Assembly (NCBI GenBank): GCA_003024985.2
Contig: PXIH01S0019539.1
Length of the DNA: 10,843 nt
DNA from: Euperipatoides rowelli
Lineage: Eukaryota; Onychophora; Udeonychophora; Euonychophora; Peripatopsidae
Reading direction: 5' to 3' (one strand)
Positions 1 to 7,203 of the stretch are shown piece after piece (position 1 is the stretch's first letter; every line of letters begins with the position of its first letter). A program made the translations under genes and the position numbers. Below the pieces are notes generated by a model. The model did no database searches. It saw nothing but the letters and a program-made list of their open reading frames with translations, and had not been told where the DNA came from.

Positions 1-177
1 AAAATGGATGGATTATGAAACACGTTTCTCATACAAACTTCCCCTCTTGTAGTGACATTTATTAGACAGATTTAGGAAGCTACTCAAGGTTATAAGACTT
101 TCGTGAATGCACATTAAAAGAAATTCAAGAAAAAAAGTTTTCATCGGTCTCAGAGACCTTAAGTGGGCACTCTAGGG
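1..177 (-). mobile_element. Possible piggyBac-like element terminus next to TTAA
   Basis: Read on the minus strand, TTAA (178-181) is followed by CCCTAGAGTGCCCACTTAAG and then GGTCTCTGAGACC, a small palindrome. Known piggyBac-type elements insert at TTAA, and several begin CCCTAGA or CCCTTT, often with short subterminal palindromes. If this is right, the element runs leftwards out of the window and only one end is visible. No transposase coding is seen in 1-177, so it could equally be a non-autonomous element, or a chance match of about 11 bases. Confidence 0.33.
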
Positions 178-855
178 TTAAACCATTCACATATATCTGT
201 TTGTCGCTCAAGCTCTGTATCTCCTATATACCAATTAACTACCTTGTCATGATGTATATAATAATAGTATAGTAATTGACTAGTATGTTCTAGAAAAAAT
301 CTTGGTTAAGGCTTGGGAACACAAAAACATCTCTGGACAAAGTAGATAAATAAATGTAAAAGAAAAAAATATTCAAAATTACAGGCAAATTTGAATAAGA
401 ATTTATGATGCCTTCAATTATTGAAGATGTAGAGGATGCCTTCAGTGGATAATAGAAGAAAAAAATTATACAAGAAAAATATACCAAACTATTGGCCAAT
501 TCGAAACAAATTTCCTAGATTTTAGTGGACTGCTTAATATAATATCTCTATTTTCAAGAGAAATACAACATGCAGTGCTTTTTTTGTTCAAAAAGAAAAA
601 CATATAAATAATAAAAATTTCAAAACCTACTGGGCCAAATAAATCAGGATTGTTTATGATTATTGATAGGGATAAATACCTCCAATTTTTGGAGGAATAA
701 GGGATGTTAAAACAACCTATGCTGCTCAAACCCAAAATATGATTGTAAAAACGAAAATATCAAAATGTAAAGGGTTAATTTGAATGAGCAAGCCAAGACT
801 GATGGTATCAATTCTGAGATTCTTCCTATTTATAGAGGAGTGACTGGGATGAAGC
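178..855. other. Gene-free AT-rich stretch
   Basis: There is no supported gene here. The longest frames are on the minus strand (89 codons at 466-735 and 69 codons at 290-499). They show no recognisable domain and have the low-complexity Phe/Ile/Leu/Ser composition expected of AT-rich non-coding DNA. A short inverted motif (CTTCAATTATTGAAG) and a repeated GATGCCTTCA lie around 405-445. A TATAAATAGG word on the minus strand at 825-834 could be a TATA box, but nothing downstream supports a gene. Confidence 0.5.
773..788 (+). repeat. 16-bp direct repeat, left of minisatellite
   Basis: GGTTAATTTGAATGAG here matches GGTCAATTTGAATGAG at 1505-1520 with one mismatch. The two copies bracket the minisatellite array at 856-1500 in the same orientation. 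They could be a remnant of a target-site duplication, or decayed pieces of a longer flanking repeat. Confidence 0.5.
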
Positions 856-1500
856 ATCAAATATCAAATAAACATATGTGAAATAAGCAAATGTGAAATA
901 ACATTTGCAATAAATATACAGTATATATGAAATAAACATAAATAATCTAAACATATGTAAAATAAACATGTGAAATAATGTGAAAATAAGATATGAAATA
1001 AATATAAGCTACATTATATGCAAAAATATAGTGTATATGAAGTAAACATATGCAAAATAGACATCTGAAATAAACATACAGTAGGTGAACTAAACATAAA
1101 ATAAAAAATTCTAAATAAAAATATGTGCCATAAACATTATGTAAAATAACCAAGTGAACTTAGTTGAAATAAGCAAAAAAATATAGATAAAATAATATAT
1201 GTGAAATAAACATAAAAAAGTTAATGTAAAATAACATATTTAAAATAAACATATATTAAATAGACATAGGTGAAATAAATAAATATAAAAAACATAAATA
1301 AAATAAATAGAGGTGAAATAAATATGTGAAATAAACATATCAGAATTTAAACATGTGATATAAAATATATAAAGTAGCATAAATAAAATAAATGCAAAAT
1401 AAATATAGACTATCTGAAATAAAAAATTAATTACACATTTATGAAATAAAAATAGATGAAATAAACCTAGATGAAGTAAACACATAAGAAATCACAAATG
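856..1500. repeat. Degenerate AT-rich minisatellite, about 15-bp unit
   Basis: Roughly 640 bp of head-to-tail, imperfect copies of a unit near TATGTGAAATAAACA. TGAAATAAA and close variants recur throughout, with spacing varying by a few bases. I estimate about 40 decayed units, but did not align them. The minus-strand frames through it (947-1153, 1240-1485) give repetitive Tyr/Phe/Ile/His peptides that are by-products of the repeat, not proteins. The array lies downstream of the visible NRF-6-like exons, most likely inside the next intron of that gene. Confidence 0.85.
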
Positions 1501-1504
1501 AAAA

Positions 1505-1520
1505 GGTCAATTTGAATGAG
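1505..1520 (+). repeat. 16-bp direct repeat, right of minisatellite
   Basis: This is the partner of the copy at 773-788, with one mismatch (T to C at the fourth base). It begins five bases after the end of the recognisable array. Confidence 0.5.
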
Positions 1521-1688
1521 TATCATTGGTTCAATTCAAAGAGTAAAATTTACTAATTTCAGATATTTTTTATTGTGATGTATTTTTTTTTACTAAACAA
1601 GTAACACTCTTAAAACCAAAAATCTAAAAAATTATTGGCCAACAAGAACTAAGTATGTATAAAATAGTGGTGTATGATTAACTTAATC

Positions 1689-1728
1689 CATGAAATAAAG
1701 GCATACCCCAGTATGCCTTTATTTCATG
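1689..1728. repeat. Perfect hairpin, 18-bp arms with 4-nt loop
   Basis: The left arm CATGAAATAAAGGCATAC (1689-1706) and right arm GTATGCCTTTATTTCATG (1711-1728) are exact reverse complements around the loop CCCA. In AT-rich, otherwise decayed DNA, a perfect 18-bp stem suggests recent origin or maintenance. The outer half of each arm (ATGAAATAAA) resembles the minisatellite unit about 200 bp to the left. No protein or RNA gene is apparent around it. Confidence 0.9.
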
Positions 1729-2065
1729 ACACTTATGAGCATGGACCTATTTACAGTACCGGGTCACTTGCGTGAAAAGACATTGTAAATGATCCAGATT
1801 AATGGAAGATATCTTTATCCAAACTATTGAGAAACATTATAATATTATTATTTTTTTATTTGAAGTTAATTTACAATAAAAATACATAATTAGGCCGGTG
1901 GGCCTAACCAAGGTGGTATGAACGTGTTACTTGTGTTACTTGGTGTTCGGTTGTAGGCTAATCACTAATCTGATGGTATGGGTTGGTACAAGAGCAAATT
2001 ATGTAGGCTATGCAAAAATGAAAATTATATATTGCAGTTTTTTTCATCATGTATTATAAACGTAG
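1729..2065. other. Gene-free stretch with small repeats
   Basis: No gene is seen. It contains a small inverted repeat, TTAGGCC / GGCCTAA with a GGTG loop, at 1890-1907. It also has a doubled GTGTTACTT at 1924-1941 and copies of the word GTAGGCTA at 1953 and 2003 (another begins at 2062). Confidence 0.6.
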
Positions 2066-2170
2066 GCTATATATCTTTCTATATTTATAGAAAGAGTTGT
2101 AGAATCTAAGTCAGTTGAATCTTTTAAGCATAGGTTGGATGATTTTATTGATGATTTAAGTATTGTTTAA
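2066..2170 (+). pseudogene. C-terminal tail of a LINE ORF2 (fragment)
   Basis: A short open frame ends at a TAA (2168-2170) and reads ERVVESKSVESFKHRLDDF, then IDDLSIV. The pattern R-V-V-x-S-x-S-V-x-x-F-K-x-x-L-D is how the ORF2 protein of CR1/Jockey-like non-LTR retrotransposons typically ends, just after the WNxLP motif. That WNxLP part is missing here, and an in-frame stop lies at 2063-2065. It is therefore a tiny relic, perhaps with some 3' UTR (AAATAAAATAAATG near 2227). It is too short to name the clade. Confidence 0.5.
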
Positions 2171-2931
2171 TTTCATTAATCACATCCTTGTTTTTAATAA
2201 TAGCAATCTCAGCATGACCTACTACTAAATAAAATAAATGTGAAATATTGCAGATGATATAATGTACAGTATGTTTATAAAAGGTTGACTTATAGACTAA
2301 TCATAGATACCAAATTGAGTCGTAGCCTATACATTCAAACAAAAATACATTTTCTTAAAACAGCTCAATATAATTTTTCAACTCAAAATAAACTTGACCC
2401 ATATATTTCAGGTGTAGTTTATTAACAAGAGAACAAAATTATATACATATAAATTATATAATAGCTTTGCCAAATAGGATATGGCTGTTATTTGCATTTA
2501 CGATCAAATGTACAATGAGGAGAAGGATTTAAAAAAATTGATAGAAATACTATCAATAGACAAAAAAAAAAGACAAATTTATCTAAAATCAGTAAGCCTA
2601 CATAGTAATTTAGAAATAGGTCTATATGGAATAGGAGATGAGAAGTATTTCTTCATTCTTATAAAAGAGCAATAAAATTTGAAAGAATTTCTGGTAAATG
2701 CACCATTTAGTTCAAAACAAGAAATAGGTTTATAAGATTTAAATATATAAAAAAAAATTAACATAAATGATTGAAGGTTTAAAAAAATCGGAGCTTTTTG
2801 ATAATTTTGATAAGAGGAACCTGCATATACTTTTTTGCAAAGCTTCAATGTATGTGATGTACACAAATCTTAAAATATGAAATATAAAATATAAAATATG
2901 TTCTTAATCTAAATAAAAATAATAATTTCTT
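2171..2931. other. Gene-free AT-rich stretch
   Basis: I cannot support a gene here. A 64-codon frame at 2481-2675 (+) starts with ATG and is Lys/Ile rich, but resembles no family I know and has no splice or promoter context. A 95-codon minus frame (2579-2866) overlaps it and is equally anonymous. Near 2873-2900 there is a short AAATATAAAAT simple repeat. Confidence 0.5.
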
Positions 2932-3597
2932 ATTAAACTTAGCCTAATGCAAATATTACTAACATGATTATCCCATTTTAAATTTGATTGGACTTGAATA
3001 CCTAATATGCTAACAGAATTAACAACCTTAATTGGACAATTATTGATATTAAGGTTCATAGGCATTAAACCTTTAGAAAAATTATGAACTATTACGCAAG
3101 TTTTAGAAGGCTACATGATTTAGAGCTACTATCTATTCAGTTATATCAATAGCAGATTGAGTAATGGGTTCTAAATCATTAGATGTACCGATACAAAGAA
3201 TATACATATCATCAATGAATTTTAAACATAGGTTCAGGTCAGAAGCAATCGATTTGGTGGTAATTATAAAAATATTACTACTTAAAACCAAACCCTGAAG
3301 AATACCATTGGTATAAGTTTAAACAAAATTTTCCTTAGATTTAGATAATCTAATATTGGGATCTCATTGTAAAAATGATGAAAGGCAACATATTAAGCCG
3401 GAAGAAATCTTCATAATAATGATTTGATAAAAAAATTATTGTGATTGATATAATTGAAAGTTTTATTGAAGTCTAATATTATTGTAGTAGCTCTTAGATT
3501 AGTATCTTCAAGAGTTTGTAAGATTGAGTCTATATATTAGACCAAATATTGACTGGTAGATTTGCTAATTAAACCACCCAATTGCTGAGGGCAATGA
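2932..3597 (-). pseudogene. Decayed LINE (non-LTR) reverse transcriptase
   Basis: In shifting minus-strand frames, successive reverse-transcriptase blocks of a CR1/Jockey-like LINE appear in the right order. QLGGLISKSTSQYLV is near 3590-3550, and ATTIILDFNKTFNYINHN (the 'LDFxKAFDxxxH' block) is near 3500-3440. GVLQGLVLSSNIF is near 3310-3270, FIDDMYILCIG (the Y/F-x-DD catalytic block) near 3220-3180, and KTCVIVHNFSKG near 3100-3065. SILGIQVQSNLKWDNHVS (the 'LGVxxxxxLxWxxHI' block) is near 3010-2960. Stops and frameshifts between blocks show it is dead. The aspartate of the second block is replaced (FNYI for FDxx), while the two Asp residues of the active-site block survive. The endonuclease domain and C-terminal tail were not found next to it. 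Confidence 0.8.
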
Positions 3598-3610
3598 ATT
3601 CATATAGATC

Positions 3611-3626
3611 ATCCCATTAATGGGAT
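3611..3626. repeat. 16-bp perfect palindrome
   Basis: ATCCCATTAATGGGAT reads the same on both strands with no spacer. It lies just upstream (on the minus strand) of the decayed LINE reverse transcriptase and inside intron sequence of the NRF-6-like gene. No function is evident. Confidence 0.7.
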
Positions 3627-3734
3627 CAAATAATTAATAATAACTTAATCATTAATTTTAAATCAAGTATTGTTTTTTTTTATCATAATCTCATTCATAT
3701 TAAATGTTTTCTATGATCTGATAAATCATCATAC

Positions 3735-3924
3735 CTCCTTGTCCACTAGCACAAATGAAAATCACCCAGCATACTGCTAACGCCCAAAATGACCTTGAGG
3801 TGGCGTTGTAGATAGCTCTTATCCAATTTGGTAAGTATGAATTACTGTTAAAGCTAATGTAAGGTGTATAAACCACAATCAAGCCAATTCCATAGAAGAG
3901 TGTCCAGCCAAGTAATTGAAGCCA
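3735..3924 (-). CDS. nrf-6-like: NRF-6-like acyltransferase, fourth visible exon
   Basis: The exon encodes 63 residues and one base of the next codon. Its first helix is WLQLLGWTLFYGIGLIVVY. A loop with an Asn-rich segment follows (SFNSNSYLPNWIRA), then YNATSRSFWALAVCWVIF, and ICASGQG. The YNAxSRxxWALxxxWxIFxCxxGxGG pattern is a conserved C-terminal signature of the family, so the assignment is firm. The acceptor is TTTTAG ending at 3925, in phase 0. The donor is GTATGATG from 3734, in phase 1, and it splits a Gly codon. The open frame runs past the donor to a stop at 3700, which is intron read-through rather than the real end: family members continue with a PVNxFLSW-like stretch, more helices and a C-terminal tail. 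I did not find that continuation on the minus strand between 1 and 3734. Confidence 0.92.
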
Positions 3925-4254
3925 CTAAAATGAAAAATATTCCAAAATAAATACTGGTAGGCTTACTTTATTGCATTTGTTTTTATTTTATTTAAAAAAA
4001 TTAATTTATTTTTACATCAATATATTCATAATAATTAATATTTCCTATTTAAATATACAATAGAAGAAAAAACAAGTAACAAAATTTTTACAACAGGCTG
4101 TGATATAAAACCGCTCAGCTGTGGCCTAATGACCACTTTATTGGGGTTTATTTATTGGCAAGGTTTTAAAAATTAAAATTATTTAGTTCGGCAAGAGTTT
4201 TTCTGAAAATCTAGACTTTTCATCACAGTCAGTATAATAGATGATGATTTTTTT

Positions 4255-4358
4255 ATTATTACCTGGAGTCGAACTTAACCGCCCAGACGTTTGGTATATT
4301 ATCATGTTTTGGCCAGAATTGTTAGTTGGCATTTATCACAACCAACCTGCCAGACTGA
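4255..4358 (-). mobile_element. tRNA-derived SINE-like patch
   Basis: On the minus strand AGTTCGACTCC (4275-4265) fits the pol III box B consensus RGTTCRANNCC. TGGCC (from 4315) sits about 40 bases before it, where box A would be, although that box is poor. A T16 run at 4359-4374 appears as an A-run just upstream on the minus strand and may be the tail of an adjacent element. The local sequence is richer in G and C than its surroundings. No clear target-site duplication was seen. It could instead be a decayed tRNA pseudogene or coincidence. Confidence 0.3.
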
Positions 4359-4374
4359 TTTTTTTTTTTTTTTT
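4359..4374 (+). repeat. T16 homopolymer run
   Basis: Sixteen consecutive T residues, equivalent to an A16 on the minus strand. A retroposon tail is a plausible origin, given the neighbouring SINE-like patch. Confidence 0.85.
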
Positions 4375-4693
4375 AACATTAAATTAACATCAAACTGTAA
4401 ACCAAAATGATATGTCTATTCTATTGCAAAAATCTAGTTGTATCATGAAAGTGTAGCATTTAAATTTAAAGAAATATAATAAATTTCGCTATTAACCTAA
4501 TCAATTTATGTTTTAAAAATTAATGTATTTACATTATTTACAATTTTGTAAAAATTCATTTTCATAATAATTTAATTTGTTTGTAATCTACTAATTACAT
4601 TAATTCAATGTGTTGAAATTTATTGTTTTAGAGATTTCAACTGTGGTGTATTTGATCAAAATCACTCACTAATCATTGAACCGTTATTGACTG

Positions 4694-4705
4694 ACTACCG
4701 GTAGT
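4694..4705. repeat. 12-bp perfect palindrome
   Basis: ACTACCGGTAGT is fully self-complementary and centred on an AgeI-type hexamer. It is flanked by an imperfect continuation of the symmetry (GACTG before it, TAGTT after it). It is an isolated feature in AT-rich intron sequence. Confidence 0.6.
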
Positions 4706-4867
4706 TAGTTTGTTGACATCCATTATATTTATGATCAATTTTTCTATTCAGAATTAAAAACAACAATATTAGTTTAAAAATAAAAATGCTTTAATGTATG
4801 CAAGTTTTAAAACTTATCACTTGTATATTTCCAACTTGTTCCAAGAAAATACCAACAGCTGATTATT

Positions 4868-5194
4868 GTGCTAGCAATATTCGCTCTGGCCTTCCTTACA
4901 CCTAAGCAACGTTTGATTAGAGGTAATCTTATATGGTTAGATAAAGACATTGTGATAAATAGAAATAAAAATAGCCATTTTATAGTTAATTACAGATCAA
5001 ACAAAAGAACCCATAGATTTTCTATTAAGATTTCAAAGAAGGGAAACAGGGTAATTACTAATTCAATATAGAAGAGAAACATACAAATATGGAATAAATT
5101 ACCTGATTTCATTTTCAGGGACGGTTTTAATACATTTAAGGCAGACATCGACTTAATCATTGGAAAGATTTCTCCTTTTGTAGAGACCATTTGA
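4868..5194 (+). pseudogene. LINE ORF2 C-terminal tail, one in-frame stop
   Basis: About 108 codons run in one frame to a TGA at 5192-5194, interrupted only by a TAG at 5069-5071. The sequence includes RTHRFSIKISKKGNRVITN, then RNIQIWNKLPDFIFRDGF, then NTFKADIDLIIG. A basic R/H-rich stretch, then R-x-I-x-x-W-N-x-L-P-D, then F-K-x-x-(I/L)-D, is the standard end of ORF2 in CR1/Jockey-like LINEs. The reverse-transcriptase core is missing upstream, so this is a 5'-truncated copy. It lies antisense to the host gene within its intron. The single stop implies a younger copy than the reverse transcriptase at 2932-3597. Confidence 0.72.
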
Positions 5195-5712
5195 TATTAG
5201 ATGTTTTATGGAAAAAAACAAATTCATAATTCATAAAAGTTGATGTAGCCTATTAGCTTACAGGCTATACAGTAGCCTATATGCTGTAGAATTGAAATAG
5301 GCTAAGTCTGTTATGTTTTACTTGGTTAGTCGGTTAAGTATGTATTACATTCTGATAGGATTTTGATATTGTCACGGTGTAAAACTTTTTGGGTTTGGGA
5401 GCAGATCCAATAGATGGGATGAATTGATTCCATTAAATTAAATGAGAAGGAGGTTTATCAATGGAGACAGACTGTATTCTTTTCAATTATTTATTTGATA
5501 TTCTGCTGGGGTCCTATGGGTTGGGAGGGTTTCTTATAGTAGTTATTTTAGTATTTTCTAGTAATTTTTTTTTCTTGTTTGTGTATTATGTTTATCTATT
5601 GTTTTCAATCATATAGTCTATGTAATTTTTGTTTTATGATGTACATTTATTGTATCTTCATGACTGTACAAACCTTTGAGGTTTAAATCTTTTAAGTTAA
5701 ATAAAATTAATA
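5195..5712 (+). mobile_element. Probable LINE 3' UTR and AT-rich tail
   Basis: Directly downstream of the LINE reading-frame end comes about 500 bases without coding. It becomes T-rich and ends in TTAAATAAAATTAATAAATTA at about 5694-5714, with AATAAA-type signals. This layout fits a LINE 3' UTR and tail. A small inverted repeat (TAGCCT ... AGGCTA) lies near 5246-5267. The end point is uncertain and no target-site duplication was identified. Confidence 0.4.
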
Positions 5713-5982
5713 AATTACGATTTTTTTTTCTCTTACAATGTAATATTTGGATTGTTGACTTCAAGGATTACACTATCCATGTATCTATTTACAGTGTACT
5801 AACGAATAAGCATGTTACAGGGGCATCAAACATTTTTTATTTGGCACTACTATGTAGCTACTTATTATTATACAGTTAGTCAAGTGGTTTTTTTTTTTTT
5901 TAGTTTTTATCACAGTTCCTAGATGGCGCTGTTACTGACTTCAGAAAATGATTCATATTCCAATTTTAGTATAGGCTATAGG

Positions 5983-6335
5983 ATTATCAATATTATTTTC
6001 AACTTAGTTTTATTTTGCCAAAAGAATTTATGTTTAATTCATCAAAATTTCTTGTTTCATTGAAAAAGGTGTTAAAATCTAAGTTTTGTAAGAAAACAGT
6101 GATGATGTCATCTACTTTATTACATAATTTTAAACACAAATCAAAGAAACATCTGGTGTTTGCTTTGATTTGTGGTAAGATGGTGTAATATGTGAAATAA
6201 TCATTCTATAATTGTATAGGCTTACAACTTAGATTTTAACACTTTTTTAAATAAAATAAGAACATTTGATGAATTAAACACACATTATTTTGGCAAAATA
6301 AGCTAAATCGACAAAGTTGAAAATAGATTGATAAT
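5983..6335. mobile_element. 350-bp foldback (long imperfect inverted repeat)
   Basis: The left arm (5983-6146) and right arm (6163-6335) are imperfect reverse complements around a 16-base loop. Matching blocks occur in consistent order. GTGTTAAAATCTAAGTT (6069-6085) is the exact complement of 6226-6242. CACAAATCAAAG (6135-6146) pairs exactly with 6163-6174. TATTTTGCCAAAA, GTTTAATTCATCAAA and ATTATCAAT pair further out. This is the structure of a foldback-type MITE, or an inverted duplication. The divergence of the arms suggests it is old. Target-site duplications were not resolved. It lies in the intron, about 65 bases from the donor at 6400. Confidence 0.82.
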
Positions 6336-6400
6336 ACATTTTAATTATGTGTATCCATCTACTAATTAAGAGGCCTATTTGTGTGTGTGTGTAACCTTAC

Positions 6401-6536
6401 CATTTTAATTCTTAGTTTACATTTGGTGGATGATAAGAAATATCCATTTAGGATACCAATCAGATAGGCTGGAATTCTACAATATGGTCTATGAAAAATG
6501 TAGTCATAATCCAAATCAGTATATGGGGCTGTAGCT
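6401..6536 (-). CDS. nrf-6-like: NRF-6-like acyltransferase, third visible exon
   Basis: After the split Arg codon the exon encodes 45 residues. They begin ATAPYTDLDYDYIFHRPY, then comes CRIPAYLIGILNGYFL, then a basic loop (STKCKLRIKM). The Tyr-Asp...Tyr...Pro-Tyr/Trp-Cys-Arg-Ile-Pro-x-Tyr-Leu-Ile/Val-Gly core is the most recognisable signature of NRF-6-type acyltransferases. It precedes a membrane helix and a short positively charged loop, as here. The acceptor is TTTTTCAG ending at 6537. AG also occurs two bases further in, but only the chosen site continues the frame from the previous exon. The donor is GTAAGG at 6400, leaving phase 0. An alternative GT lies earlier, within AAATGTAAAC, but the chosen donor is stronger and keeps the frame into the next exon. 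A long inverted repeat begins about 65 bases downstream of this donor. Confidence 0.92.
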
Positions 6537-6631
6537 CTGAAAAATAGTTAACGACATAAAGTAAATATTAATTGTTATAGGTTTTTTTTACTAAATCAAT
6601 AATAATTGAAAAATAATAGATTTCTTTTTAC

Positions 6632-6739
6632 CTAGTGCCTAATCGTATAGGAAGTCCATAATAAGCAGAAATGATTCCAGTTACACACATACTTGCAAAC
6701 ATAATTGTACCAAATATTATGTATCCACATTTTTTAGCT
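6632..6739 (-). CDS. nrf-6-like: NRF-6-like acyltransferase, second visible exon
   Basis: The exon encodes about 36 residues: a short basic loop (AKKCG), one membrane helix (YIIFGTIMFASMCVTGIISA), then YYGLPIRLGT. In NRF-6 proteins the matching place has a basic loop, a helix ending in a small-residue/Ala-Tyr-Tyr motif, and an extracytoplasmic loop, so position and content fit. The acceptor is TTTCAG just above 6739 and the donor is GTAAAAAG from 6631. It enters and leaves in phase 2, and both split codons give Arg. The 95-bp intron that follows is the only short one here; the intron before it is 3.8 kb. There are no stops or frameshifts, so the gene looks functional over this stretch. Confidence 0.88.
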
Positions 6740-6852
6740 CTGAAAGTTATAAAAAGAAACACATTGTAATATTAGCCTACGAGTTAAGATTTTATTCTCT
6801 CACTAAATATAATGAATTAATACTGCTGTTTGTATTTATTAATTATAAAGAA

Positions 6853-6907
6853 ATTATTATTATTGTGATGATGATTATGGTGGTCGTGATGATGATGATG
6901 GTTATTA
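6853..6907 (+). repeat. ATT / GATGAT trinucleotide microsatellite
   Basis: ATTATTATTATT passes into GATGATGATTATGGTGGTCG and GATGATGATGATGGTTATT. It is an imperfect compound trinucleotide repeat inside the intron. Confidence 0.75.
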
Positions 6908-6965
6908 CTAGAGTAAAATGTCAGTCATTTTTTTCAAATATGATTTGAACAATTTTCTTTCATGC

Positions 6966-7011
6966 ACCCTCCCTCCCTCCTCCCCTATTAATTTTTCCTC
7001 TCTCTTGCTCC
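6966..7011 (+). repeat. Polypyrimidine tract
   Basis: CCCTCCCTCCCTCCTCCCC, then TTTTTCCTCTCTCTTGCTCC. It is a C/T-only simple stretch on this strand, purine-rich on the transcribed strand of the host gene. It is far from any mapped acceptor, so a splicing role is not implied. Confidence 0.6.
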
Positions 7012-7139
7012 AGAATCTTGATAAATGCTGAAAGATTAAAAACTAACAGTATTGGGCTTACTGTATATATAAAAATCTGTCAAAAATGGCAGGAAATATT
7101 AAAAGACTATATGCTATTTATGAACACTAGGCCTCCAGT

Positions 7140-7160
7140 ATTGGTCGAAATTCGACCAAT
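7140..7160. repeat. 21-bp perfect palindrome
   Basis: ATTGGTCGAA (7140-7149) and TTCGACCAAT (7151-7160) are exact complements around one A. Two CpG-containing TCGA words in such AT-rich DNA stand out. It is followed within 8 bases by a 15-bp direct repeat. Confidence 0.85.
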
Positions 7161-7167
7161 AAAAAAT

Positions 7168-7203
7168 TCCTTTGTAAAAAGCTGCCACTCCTTTGTAAAA
7201 AGC
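7168..7203 (+). repeat. Two copies of a 15-bp direct repeat, 21-bp period
   Basis: TCCTTTGTAAAAAGC occurs at 7168-7182 and again at 7189-7203, exactly 21 bases apart. The bases just outside the repeats (TGCCA after the first, CACCA after the second) are also alike. It may be a two-unit local duplication. Confidence 0.85.

Larger units (their letters stand above)
3925..6400 (-). other. 2.5-kb intron of the NRF-6-like gene
   Basis: This intron is bounded by the donor GTAAGG at 6400 and the acceptor TTTTAG at 3925. It contains a 350-bp foldback repeat close to the donor. It also carries a LINE C-terminal tail with a probable 3' UTR on the opposite strand (4868 to about 5712) and a tRNA/SINE-like patch with a T16 run (4255-4374). 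The parts 3925-4180, 4376-4690 and 4706-4860 are plain AT-rich sequence with no feature I can name. The open frame of 67 codons at 5676-5879 (+) has no recognisable protein and is taken as chance. Confidence 0.7.

Noticed and set aside
466-735. 89-codon minus-strand open frame
   Set aside because: It has Ile/Phe/Ser-rich composition, no recognisable domain, and no splice or promoter support. It is expected by chance in AT-rich DNA.
825-834. TATAAATAGG on the minus strand as a core promoter
   Set aside because: A TCAGT word lies about 34 bases downstream, close to arthropod initiator spacing. However, nothing coding follows, and TATA words are common at this base composition.
947-1485. Minus-strand frames with repeated YF/HI-rich peptides
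   Set aside because: They are translations of the minisatellite unit.
856-1500. CRISPR array or clustered regulatory repeats
   Set aside because: Units are about 15 bp, degenerate and contiguous with no unique spacers. The host is eukaryotic.
1689-1728. miRNA precursor at the perfect hairpin
   Set aside because: The stem is only 18 bp with a 4-base loop, shorter than a typical pre-miRNA stem, and no extended pairing lies outside it.
2481-2675. 64-codon + strand frame beginning with ATG
   Set aside because: No family is recognised, and the flanking sequence shows neither splice sites nor a promoter. An overlapping antisense frame of similar length points to chance.
3700-3734. Open frame of the fourth exon continues to a stop at 3700, suggesting a C-terminus
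   Set aside because: The frame passes a good donor (GTATGATG). The last residues (MMIYQIIENI) do not match the family, which continues for many residues after GxGG.
5676-5879. 67-codon + strand frame after the LINE 3' region
   Set aside because: It has no similarity to any family I know, begins within the AT-rich LINE tail and is probably chance.
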